A DNA stretch of 64,000 bases from UBA7477 sp045602925 (GTDB taxonomy: Bacteria; Bacillota; Clostridia; Oscillospirales; Ruminococcaceae). Position numbers and translations under genes: made by a program. Each line of letters begins with the position of its first letter. Positions within the stretch are counted from its first letter, which is position 1. The notes beneath the pieces are model-generated. The model worked only from the letters and a program-made list of their open reading frames with translations. It did not search any database and had not been told where the DNA came from. Of this stretch, positions 31,742 to 38,932 are shown one piece after another. The DNA is taken from the NCBI GenBank assembly GCA_045602925.1, contig JAZSCN010000008.1:114811-178810 (forward strand), read 5' to 3'.

Positions 31742-32944
31742 ATGTTCAACAAAAAAGAATGCGTCGCTATGCTTCTCGCAGGAGGACAGGGAAGCCGTCT
31801 GTATGCTTTGACACAGTCTGTTGCAAAGCCTGCAGTTCCATTTGGCGCAAAGTACAGAATCATTGACTTTCCTCTTTCAAACTGTATTAACTCAGGTATC
31901 GATACCGTAGGCGTACTTACACAGTATCAGCCACTTGCTCTTAATGAGTATATCGGTAACGGTCAGCCTTGGGACCTTGACAGAATGAATGGTGGAGTTC
32001 ATGTTCTTCCTCCATACCAGAAGGCTTCCGGCTCTGATTGGTATTCAGGTACTGCTAATGCTATCTATCAGAATATTTCATTTATGGATAGATATGACCC
32101 TGAGTATGTTATAATTCTCTCGGGTGACCATATCTACAAGATGGATTATGATAAGATGCTTTCATATCACAAGCAGCAGGATGCAGCTTGTACAATCGCT
32201 GTTATAGACGTTCCAATTGAAGAAGCTTCAAGATTTGGTATTATGTTTGCTCACGATGATGGCGAAATCTATGACTTCGTCGAAAAGCCAAAGGAGCCTA
32301 AGTCAACTCTTGCTTCTATGGGTATTTATATCTTTACATACTCAAAGCTTAAGGAATACCTTATAGCGAATGAAAATGATAAGGATGCAACTAAGGACTT
32401 CGGTAACAACATTATTCCTGCACTTTTAGCTAACAATGAAAGAGTATATGCTTATAGATTTGACGGCTATTGGAAGGACGTTGGAACAATCGATTCACTT
32501 TGGGAAGCTAATATGGACCTTATTAATCCTAAGATTCCTATCGACCTTTATGACCCATCATGGAAGATTTATTCCAGAAATCCTGTAATGCCTCCACAGA
32601 GCATCGGAAAGAACGCTAATGTTCAGAATTCTGTTGTTACAGAAGGCTGCTATATTGATGGCGACGTTGAATTCTCTATGATTTCTAACGGTGTTACAAT
32701 TGAAGAAGGTGCTCTTGTTCTTGATTCTATTCTTATGCCGGGTTGCATAATCAAGAAGGGCGCTAAGATTGAATATGCAATCGTTGGCGAAAATTCTGTT
32801 ATTGAAGAAGGCACTCAGGTTGGTTCAAGACCTGAAAACGTTGAAAACAGAGACGAGTGGGGAATTGCCGTTGTAGGTCATAACCTTACTGTTTCCTCTG
32901 GCTCATATGTAAAACCAAAACAGATTATTTCAGAAAGCATATAA
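31742..32944 (+). CDS. glgC: Glucose-1-phosphate adenylyltransferase
   Basis: A 400-residue ADP-glucose pyrophosphorylase that makes ADP-glucose for glycogen. The N-terminal nucleotidyltransferase has LLAGGQGSRLYALT and KPAVPFGAKYRIIDFPLSNC; GDHIYKMDY carries the catalytic Asp; the C-terminus is a left-handed beta-helix of hexapeptide repeats. The ATG at 31742 lies just after TAGGTGGGTG; a GTG nine bases earlier overlaps that site. Immediately followed by glgD, its usual non-catalytic or regulatory partner in Firmicutes. Confidence 0.97.
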   Translation: MFNKKECVAMLLAGGQGSRLYALTQSVAKPAVPFGAKYRIIDFPLSNCINSGIDTVGVLTQYQPLALNEYIGNGQPWDLDRMNGGVHVLPPYQKASGSDWYSGTANAIYQNISFMDRYDPEYVIILSGDHIYKMDYDKMLSYHKQQDAACTIAVIDVPIEEASRFGIMFAHDDGEIYDFVEKPKEPKSTLASMGIYIFTYSKLKEYLIANENDKDATKDFGNNIIPALLANNERVYAYRFDGYWKDVGTIDSLWEANMDLINPKIPIDLYDPSWKIYSRNPVMPPQSIGKNANVQNSVVTEGCYIDGDVEFSMISNGVTIEEGALVLDSILMPGCIIKKGAKIEYAIVGENSVIEEGTQVGSRPENVENRDEWGIAVVGHNLTVSSGSYVKPKQIISESI

Positions 32945-32957
32945 GGAGGAAAAGAAA

Positions 32958-34085
32958 ATGGCAATTAACATGGGAAGTGTAATGGGCATTATCTTTGCCA
33001 ATATGCACGATAATACAATTAGTGAAATTACTAAGTCCAGAACAATGGGCTCCGTACTTTTCGGTGGTAGATACAGACTTATAGATTTCCCACTCTCAAA
33101 TATGGCAAACAGTGGTGTGTCTGAGGTTGCTGTAATCACAAAGGAAAACTACCAGTCACTCCTTGACCACCTAGGCTCTGCTAGAGAATGGGACCTCGCT
33201 CGTAAGAAGGGTGGCCTTCATATCTTACCTCCATTTGGTAATGTTGAAGCCGGTCTGTATAGAGGTAGACTTGAAGCTCTCTATGGTGGAATTAGCTTCC
33301 TTAAGGCTTCTAGAACCGAGTACGTTATTCTCTCTGACTGTGATATTATTGCAACAATTGATTATAAGCCAATTGTAAAGGCTCACGTTGAAAGCGGCGC
33401 TGATATTACAATGGTTACCAACACAGGTGTATACTCTAATGAAATCGTTTCTTCATCAACTGTAGTTACAGCTGATGAAAATGGCAGAGTAGTTGGCGTT
33501 CTTTCTAAGCCGGCTATCAGCGGACAGTGTACAATTTGCCTTAATATGTTTGTTATGAAGAAGAGCTTCCTTATTGAGCTTCTCGAAGACGGCATAGCAA
33601 GAGGCCACTACAGCTTTGAAAAGGATGTTCTTCTCGCTAAGGTTAATGAGCTTAATATCAGAACATATGAGTTCAACGAGTACTTCAGCAAGATTTACAG
33701 CATGCAGAGCTTCTTTAAGGCTAATATAGACCTTATCGACCCTGAGAATTCCAGAAAGCTCTACAATCCTAAGAGACCTATCTATACTAAGGTTAGAGAT
33801 AACGCACCTTCTAAGTACGACCTTGAATGTGTTGTTAAGAATTCCCTTATTGCTGATGGCTGTATCATTGAAGGTGAGGTTGAAAATTCTGTTCTCTTTA
33901 GAGGTGTTAAGATTGGTAAGGGTGCTAAGGTTAAGAATTCTATTCTTATGCAGGATACAGTTATTGAGCCTAATGCAATTGTTACTAACATCATTACAGA
34001 CAAGGACGTTACAGTAGGCGAAAACAGACTAATCTCAAGCTCTGAGGTTCATCCACTATATATTGGCAAGGGTGCTTCTATATAA
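32958..34085 (+). CDS. glgD: Glucose-1-phosphate adenylyltransferase subunit GlgD
   Basis: A 375-residue GlgC paralogue. It keeps the YRLIDFPLSNMANSG region and the beta-helix end, but the N-terminal glycine-rich GGxGxRL loop of GlgC is replaced by MGIIFANMHDN, as in the GlgD subunit that forms a hetero-tetramer and raises GlgC activity in Bacillus-type enzymes. It begins 13 bases after glgC behind AAGGAGG. Confidence 0.95.
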   Translation: MAINMGSVMGIIFANMHDNTISEITKSRTMGSVLFGGRYRLIDFPLSNMANSGVSEVAVITKENYQSLLDHLGSAREWDLARKKGGLHILPPFGNVEAGLYRGRLEALYGGISFLKASRTEYVILSDCDIIATIDYKPIVKAHVESGADITMVTNTGVYSNEIVSSSTVVTADENGRVVGVLSKPAISGQCTICLNMFVMKKSFLIELLEDGIARGHYSFEKDVLLAKVNELNIRTYEFNEYFSKIYSMQSFFKANIDLIDPENSRKLYNPKRPIYTKVRDNAPSKYDLECVVKNSLIADGCIIEGEVENSVLFRGVKIGKGAKVKNSILMQDTVIEPNAIVTNIITDKDVTVGENRLISSSEVHPLYIGKGASI

Positions 34086-34117
34086 CCTAAACTATTTAAA
34101 GAAAAGAGGACAAAACT

Positions 34118-35530
34118 GTGAATATTCTTTATTGTGCAAGTGAGGCGTTGCCTTATATAGCTTCCGGTGGTCTGGCTGATGTTGCAGGTTCTCTTCCTGC
34201 TGCTATCAATGCAGAAGGCCATGACTGTAGAGTAGTTATTCCTTACTACAGTTCTATCAAGCCTGAGCTTAAGGCGTCTCTTACTTATCTTACAAACTTT
34301 ACAGTACCTGTAGCTTGGCGCAATCAGTATTGTGGAGTGTTTACCGGTGTTGCTAACGGTGTAACCTACTACCTTCTTGATAATGAATATTACTTCTCAA
34401 GAAATGGTATCTATGGCTTCTATGATGATGCAGAAAGATTCATATTCTTCTCAAGAGCTATTTTAGAGCTTTTACACTACATCGATTTCAAGCCAAATGT
34501 TATCAACGCTAACGACTGGCAGACAGCTCTTGTTCCTGTATACTATGATGTATTCTATCGCTACCAATCAGGATACGAGGATATAAAGACTGTGTTTACA
34601 ATCCATAACATTCAGTATCAGGGCAAGTATGGTATGGAGCTTATAAATGACCTTATAGGCATTCCTCTTTACCACAGTGACCTTCTTGCATACGATGGTT
34701 GCGTAAACTTTATGAAGGCTGCTTTTGAAACATCCGATAAGATTACTACTGTTTCACCAAGCTATGCTTGGGAAATTCTCGACCCGTGGTATTCACATGG
34801 CCTTGATAGAGCCCTTATCAATAAGCAGTATAAGCTGTGTGGCTTCCTTAATGGTATTGACCAGACAATTTATAATCCTGCTACTGACCCTAAGATTCCT
34901 AAGAATTACAGCGTCGATGATAAGTCGGGTAAGGCAGTATGTAAGGCTGAGCTTCTTAAGGAATTTGGTCTTGCAGAAGGTAAGGAACCAATCATTGGTA
35001 TCGTTACTAGATTTGTATCACATAAGGGTCTTGACCTTATTAAGTATGTATTTGAAGATATCATCAGACTTGGATATAAGTTTGCAATTCTCGGCTCAGG
35101 CGAAAAGATGTATGAGGACTTCTTTAGAGAAATGGCATACCGTTACCCGGATAGAGTTGGTGTAACAATCGGATTTGTTCCCGACCTTTCAAGAAGAATC
35201 TACGCAGGTTGCGATATGTTCCTTATGCCTTCACAGAGTGAGCCATGCGGCCTTGCTCAGATGATTTCGCTCAGATATGGTACAATTCCAATAGTTCGTG
35301 AAACTGGCGGACTTAGAGATAGTATCCACGATGCAGGCGGAGAGAACGGAAACGGCTTCACATTCAAGACATATAATGCTCACGATATGCTCGATGCTTG
35401 TACAAGAGCAAGAAGCTATTATGACCAGCGTATGAAGTGGGGCAAGCTTGTTTCACATGCTCTCAGAGAAGACTTCAGCTGGAAGAGGTCAGCTGAGCTC
35501 TACATCGGTCTCTATTCCGATATTCACTAA
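34118..35530 (+). CDS. glgA: Glycogen synthase
   Basis: A 470-residue GT5 glycogen synthase using ADP-glucose. It starts at a GTG (34118) with AAAGAGGA 5-8 bases upstream. The glucan/ADP-glucose loop near the N-terminus reads SGGLADVAGSLP, the second half has GIVTRFVSHKGLDL and the EX7E-type motif in PSQSEPCGLAQMISLRYGTIPIVRETGGL. Normal length. Last gene of the glg operon, ending at a strong terminator. No glgP lies in the window. Confidence 0.97.
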   Translation: MNILYCASEALPYIASGGLADVAGSLPAAINAEGHDCRVVIPYYSSIKPELKASLTYLTNFTVPVAWRNQYCGVFTGVANGVTYYLLDNEYYFSRNGIYGFYDDAERFIFFSRAILELLHYIDFKPNVINANDWQTALVPVYYDVFYRYQSGYEDIKTVFTIHNIQYQGKYGMELINDLIGIPLYHSDLLAYDGCVNFMKAAFETSDKITTVSPSYAWEILDPWYSHGLDRALINKQYKLCGFLNGIDQTIYNPATDPKIPKNYSVDDKSGKAVCKAELLKEFGLAEGKEPIIGIVTRFVSHKGLDLIKYVFEDIIRLGYKFAILGSGEKMYEDFFREMAYRYPDRVGVTIGFVPDLSRRIYAGCDMFLMPSQSEPCGLAQMISLRYGTIPIVRETGGLRDSIHDAGGENGNGFTFKTYNAHDMLDACTRARSYYDQRMKWGKLVSHALREDFSWKRSAELYIGLYSDIH

Positions 35531-35540
35531 TAGTAAAGTA

Positions 35541-35580
35541 AACCCCGTCAGGCTGAAGGCTTGGCGGGGTTGTTTTGTTG
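35541..35580 (+). terminator. Terminator of the glycogen operon
   Basis: Arms AACCCCG (35541-35547) and CGGGGTT (35565-35571) with partial inner pairing, followed by GTTTTGTTG. Confidence 0.8.
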
Positions 35581-35625
35581 TAGTAGCAAAAAGTACAGAA
35601 TTGTTACAGGTTTAAGGTCACGTAG

Positions 35626-36195
35626 CTCAAGAGTTATGAAGCTCTGGAGCTTGAGCAGTATGAGTATCTTGCGTGTATTGACGGAAGAACCTCAGACGTG
35701 TGCAGGAAGCTCAACGGCAAAAGGTTCAAGGTGAAGGATGCAAGGGTAGGTGTTAATCTACCGCCGATGCATCCGTTCTGCCGTTCTACGACCATCGCAG
35801 TCACCAAGAGTAGCGATGAGCTCGACAGACGAATAGCCGAGCTGACAGACAGCACCGGCGCAGATGTATACTTCTTTACCTGGAGAAACAACCTGCATAA
35901 GCTCCCCAACGGGAAATATCAGTATGTAAAGCCTATTGACATTTCTGACGGAAGTGGTATAATCAGAATAAGCATGCAGCACTTTGCTAAGAAAAGTACT
36001 GACTACCCAACTATAATTCTTCCGAAGGATGAGTATGCTCACGTTATGAGCGAGATAGCGACGCATATTTCGGAAAAGCAATTAAAATCAAAGGTTTTCA
36101 AGAAAGCTATAGGTAATTATTACTATACAGTTGAAAACAATGGTTTTGGAAATTTTAGAATAATCGGAAGGGAAGATATCGATATTGAGGACTAA
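35626..36195 (+). pseudogene. SPP1 gp7-type phage head protein, C-terminal piece with an unusual tail domain
   Basis: The reading frame is open from 35626 after a TAG and has no natural start. The first ~50 residues (YEYLACIDGRTSDVCRKLNG, then LPPMHPFCRST) are the C-terminal Cys/His block of phage minor head proteins of the SPP1 gp7 family. About 125 further residues are not part of that family: they contain ISMQHFAKKST, LPKDEYAHVMSEIATH and a basic C-terminus. Phage head proteins are known to carry C-terminal effector (toxin or nuclease) domains, and a small gene overlaps the end here. The missing N-terminal part shows this is a decayed prophage fragment; an internal start at 35698 is possible but lacks a good ribosome-binding site. 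Confidence 0.75.
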
Positions 36196-36436
36196 AATTT
36201 TTAATTATGAACTCAATCTTTCTGAAGCACGTCTTCAACTGCTTGAAAAACTAAGAGGAATATTCAATGATGAGGAAATGATTTTGGGTGTAATAGTTGA
36301 CGCAAAGTACGATGACGATGCAAAAGCGTTGATTAAATTTCTTGATACCGAAGAAGGAAAATCCGAAGAACAGGTTATTTTAGAATCACTTGATTTGAGC
36401 TTAAAAAGAAAAGAAAAATCATCTAGCCGCCCCTGA
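36185..36436 (+). CDS. Small unknown protein overlapping the head-protein end (possible immunity protein)
   Basis: An 83-residue acidic protein (TTG start at 36185; GGAAGGGAAG about 9 bases upstream) that overlaps the preceding frame by 11 bases. It is largely helical by composition: the part around LLEKLRGIFNDEEM and the Asp-rich VDAKYDDDAKAL. I do not recognise it. The overlap with a head-protein C-terminal domain, its size and acidity fit an immunity-type partner, but this is inference from context only. Confidence 0.55.
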   Translation: MRTKIFNYELNLSEARLQLLEKLRGIFNDEEMILGVIVDAKYDDDAKALIKFLDTEEGKSEEQVILESLDLSLKRKEKSSSRP

Positions 36437-36448
36437 AAAGGCGGTTTT
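36425..36448 (+). terminator. Short terminator-like hairpin in the phage remnant
   Basis: A 7-bp GC-rich stem (36425-36431 with 36440-36446) followed by TTTTG; it overlaps the stop of the preceding ORF. Confidence 0.6.
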
Positions 36449-36477
36449 GTTATGTCAAAATTTAAGGAGATGAATAC

Positions 36478-36675
36478 ATGAAATGTCCATATAACCGCAG
36501 AGTAGAAATCGCAGTACAGAACTGGGGTCAGGATTCTGACGACAATCAGACGCCGACCAAAGGCACTACCGTTACACAGACAGTTTATGAGCTTATGGAC
36601 TGTGAAAAAGAGAACTGTGGTGCATGGAAAAACGGAAGATGCTGTTATGCAGCTGTAAGTCTTTCAAACGAATAA
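36478..36675 (+). CDS. Small Cys-containing phage-associated protein
   Basis: A 65-residue protein with ribosome-binding site AAGGAGATG 5 bases before the ATG. Cysteines at residue 3 and in DCEKENCGAW...RCC suggest metal binding. I know similar short proteins between head-protein and scaffold genes of phages of this bacterial group, but assign no function. It appears intact. Confidence 0.65.
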   Translation: MKCPYNRRVEIAVQNWGQDSDDNQTPTKGTTVTQTVYELMDCEKENCGAWKNGRCCYAAVSLSNE

Positions 36676-36857
36676 GCTACAACTCAATAATTGAAGCACT
36701 TTGCTAAGGACATAAATGTCCCCGGCAGGGTGCTTTTATTATACTCATTTGAACGTACCGGGCGGTCCTGACAGGACTATGAACGGTGCGGGCACAAACT
36801 GTATTTGTCGGGCAGTCGTAAGACAGGAACGGCAAGGACGAAAGGTAGGTAAAAACT

Positions 36858-37001
36858 ATGGCAATCAAAAAGCCGATGCGAATCTCTATGCAGTTTTTCG
36901 CAGAGAACAACACAAACGCAGCAGGGCAGGGTGGCTCTCCTTCGCAGTCTGCAGGTCAGCAAAATCAAATGAGTATTGTGTGCTTTTCATTTTTATCTTG
37001 A
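36858..37001 (+). pseudogene. Phage scaffold/capsid protein, truncated N-terminus
   Basis: ATG at 36858 after AAAGGTAGG. The product begins with the leader seen in phage scaffold or capsid proteins (MRISMQFFAENN) and a Gln/Ser/Gly-rich stretch, then runs into unrelated sequence and stops after 47 codons at 36999-37001. The TGA is inside the -35 box of the tRNA-Leu promoter, so the prophage fragment ends precisely where host DNA resumes. Confidence 0.65.
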
Positions 37002-37026
37002 CAAACACATTGAAAAAGGGTATAAT
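36998..37026 (+). promoter_or_regulatory. Promoter of tRNA-Leu
   Basis: TTGACA (36998-37003), 17 bases, TATAAT (37021-37026), 14 bases before the mature 5' end. Confidence 0.9.
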
Positions 37027-37040
37027 ATTATAGTAATTTT

Positions 37041-37127
37041 GCCGCTGTGGTGGAATAGGCAGACACAAGGGACTTAAAATCCCTCGGTAGCGATACCGTA
37101 CCGGTTCAAGTCCGGTTAGCGGCACCA
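37041..37127 (+). tRNA. tRNA-Leu (anticodon TAA)
   Basis: An 87-base class II tRNA with acceptor stem GCCGCTG/TAGCGGC, anticodon loop ACTTAAAAT giving TAA, a long variable arm, T-loop GGTTCAAGTCC and encoded CCA at 37125-37127. Confidence 0.95.
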
Positions 37128-37129
37128 AA

Positions 37130-37163
37130 TAAAGAAGGAGTACCCAAAGGGTATTCCTTCTTT
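37130..37163 (+). terminator. Terminator of tRNA-Leu
   Basis: AAAGAAGGAGTACCC pairs across an AAAG loop with GGGTATTCCTTCTTT (one G-U), ending in a T-rich stretch. Part of it is copied in the second unit of the following tandem repeat. Confidence 0.8.
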
Positions 37164-37431
37164 ATTTTATACTGATTTTCCTACGAAGAACCTAGAAATG
37201 CAGAGCATTTCTATAAAGCCCAGCTATGCAAACTTTCGAATAAAACAAAGCTTTGGCTGGGCTGGTTCAATGTCCGGTTTAATTGAGTACCCAAAGGGTA
37301 TTCCTTCTTTATTTTATACTGATTTTCCTACGAAGAACCTAGAAATGCAGAGCATTTCTGCAAAGCCCAGCTATGCAAACTTTCGAGTAAAACAAAGCTT
37401 TGGCTGGGCTGGTTCAATGTCATGTTAGCGG
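37138..37431 (+). repeat. 147-bp tandem duplication with copies of the tRNA T-arm and 3' end
   Basis: Two nearly identical units (37138-37284 and 37285-37431). Each has a long inverted repeat (AGCCCAGC ... GCTGGGCT) and ends in GGTTCAATGTC, a copy of the tRNA T-arm. Unit 2 ends GTTAGCGGCACCA, the exact 13-base 3' end of tRNA-Leu. The pattern suggests past recombination events at the tRNA 3' end. No gene is supported in this stretch (37128-37488). Confidence 0.85.
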
Positions 37432-37439
37432 CACCATTA

Positions 37440-37477
37440 AAAAGCAGATACCCAAATGGGTATCTGCTTTTAATTTT
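37440..37477. terminator. Terminator between the repeat region and the convergent lipoprotein gene
   Basis: A perfect 14-bp stem (37440-37453 with 37458-37471), loop AAAT, followed by TAATTTT; A-rich on the other side. Confidence 0.85.
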
Positions 37478-37488
37478 GTATTTTGAAT

Positions 37489-38082
37489 TTACTTGCCCTT
37501 TGGATATAAACCTGAGAGATGTCCAAAAGAAATTATATTTCCCGATGAGCCATCAGCAAGTGTATCTAAAGCAAGTATCTTAGTGAAAAACTTTTGATTC
37601 TGATGGTCGTGATTTAATTCTAATTCGGATGCCGGCTGTTCCTTGAGTGCGAAAACATATATCTCATATGTATGCTGACTGCCGGAAGGAGGACATGGAC
37701 CCTTGTACTTTCTTGTGTCATCTATTGCACCTAATTCGTAGCTTGTTTCTGTGACATTTTCAAGTCTCCAATGTAGCCAGTTTGCTGCAGAGGTATCTAC
37801 CATGTAAATGTAATAGCAAGATGCACCTTCTACTGGTTCCCAGGAAAGCTGAGGCGATAGGTTAGAGCCCTTTTTTGTGTTTGAAATTTCAACATCCCAA
37901 ACACCGTCATTTAGATTTTCAGAACTAAGCTCGAAATTACCACAACTTAATCCTTCGATTGTTACAGTAGGAATGCTGGATGAACTATCTGAAGAGCTGT
38001 CCTTATCAGCCCCGCAGCTACACATACATAACATTAGTGTAAGTATAAGTGAGAATAGTAATGCTTTTTTGATTGATTTCAT
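37489..38082 (-). CDS. PEBP (YbhB/YbcL)-family lipoprotein
   Basis: A 197-residue exported protein. The first 22 residues form a signal peptide with a lipobox-like MCSC ending, then a Ser/Asp-rich linker. The rest is a phosphatidylethanolamine-binding-like domain: SNLSPQLSWEPVEGASCYYIYMVD-type strand pair, a WLHWRLENV block and the GPCPPSG loop with the H-x-Y-x-I-x-V-F-A-L pattern. The ligand is unknown. I chose the ATG at 38082 with GGAGG 5 bases upstream. It lies 17 bases after an unrecognised gene on the same strand, probably in one operon. Confidence 0.88.
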   Translation of the reverse strand: MKSIKKALLFSLILTLMLCMCSCGADKDSSSDSSSSIPTVTIEGLSCGNFELSSENLNDGVWDVEISNTKKGSNLSPQLSWEPVEGASCYYIYMVDTSAANWLHWRLENVTETSYELGAIDDTRKYKGPCPPSGSQHTYEIYVFALKEQPASELELNHDHQNQKFFTKILALDTLADGSSGNIISFGHLSGLYPKGK

Positions 38083-38099
38083 AAGTACCTCCAATATAG

Positions 38100-38798
38100 T
38101 TATTGCTTGTTATTCTTCATAACTAGTCCGATTATAAGACGCTTGTTTTTAAGACACTCACTCATTGTCTTGTTTTCCCATTCGTATAAACAACCACTGC
38201 CTCTGTTTATCGAGATGAATTTACCATTTTTCTTAATGCAACAGTAGGTGTGAATGCAAACTAAGTGATGCCTGTAGGATATAATTGCAATGTCACCATC
38301 ACGCATATCATTGTCAAGCTCTTCAATCGACTTGTAAAGTGTGTAATCTTGATTGTAAGCATCAAGACAGCAGGGGATTTTCTTAGGATTAGAGCCGAAT
38401 ATACCTGTGCTTGTGACGTATAAGGCGTTTGCAACAAATTCACTAGCCAGCTTGAAAAAAGCTTCATAATTTTCATTGTCGCTTATTTTGCTACTAAGAA
38501 CTAATGCATTGTAAGTTGCTAAAATTTCACAACAAGTATTAGACATTTTAGAAAGGGAAAGCTTCATCTTTGAGAAGTTCCCGCTATACTGACATCTAAG
38601 AAGCCGTTTGCCCTCAATTGTAACAGCACTAGAGTATTTTTGAGAGTTATTCCAATCTTTGCTTAGGTGGTTAGTATTGGCAATATCACTGTCGTTAGCT
38701 TTCTTAATTCCGATAGAAATATTATGACTAAAATTCGATGATGCAAGTCTATGCATGCGTTTTTTCTCATTAAGTTCTTTAAATCTAATCCAGCGCAA
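38100..38798 (-). CDS. Unrecognised protein, possible papain-like cysteine peptidase fold
   Basis: About 232 residues. I place the start at a TTG (38798) behind AGGAAG, because a TTGATT-N17-TAAAAT promoter overlaps the upstream ATG at 38831, so that ATG would not be transcribed. No signal peptide. The middle has SNTCCEILATYNAL, and about 90 residues later GDIAIISYRHHLVCIHTY followed by SINRGSG, an order (Cys on a helix, then His on a strand) compatible with papain-like or C39-like peptidases. This is a guess from pattern; I do not recognise the family. It precedes the PEBP lipoprotein gene. Confidence 0.6.
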   Translation of the reverse strand: MRWIRFKELNEKKRMHRLASSNFSHNISIGIKKANDSDIANTNHLSKDWNNSQKYSSAVTIEGKRLLRCQYSGNFSKMKLSLSKMSNTCCEILATYNALVLSSKISDNENYEAFFKLASEFVANALYVTSTGIFGSNPKKIPCCLDAYNQDYTLYKSIEELDNDMRDGDIAIISYRHHLVCIHTYCCIKKNGKFISINRGSGCLYEWENKTMSECLKNKRLIIGLVMKNNKQ

Positions 38799-38821
38799 AT
38801 TAACACTTCCTAACAATGTCA

Positions 38822-38850
38822 ATTTTATCATAAAAAAATGTAAAAATCAA
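38822..38850 (-). promoter_or_regulatory. Probable promoter of the unrecognised gene
   Basis: On the minus strand TTGATT (38850-38845), 17 bases, TAAAAT (38827-38822). It is back to back with the GH3 promoter, 3 bases apart. Confidence 0.6.
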
Positions 38851-38852
38851 GC

Positions 38853-38881
38853 TTGAAAATCTTATATATATATGTTATAAT
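38853..38881 (+). promoter_or_regulatory. SigA-type promoter of the GH3 gene
   Basis: TTGAAA (38853-38858), 17 bases, TATAAT (38876-38881), with an A/T-alternating spacer. Confidence 0.8.
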
Positions 38882-38932
38882 GTTTGATGTAGTGTCTTTG
38901 ACGCTGATAATTATTAAGGAGAGTTTTTTCTT

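Noticed and set aside
37198..37428. 76-codon ORF across the tRNA-Leu repeats
   Set aside because: It is a translation of the tandem DNA repeat with internal repetition and no ribosome-binding site.
36998..37435. attL/attR pair of the phage remnant
   Set aside because: The 13-base tRNA 3'-end copy lies on the opposite side of the tRNA from the phage genes, so it does not flank them as integration sites would.
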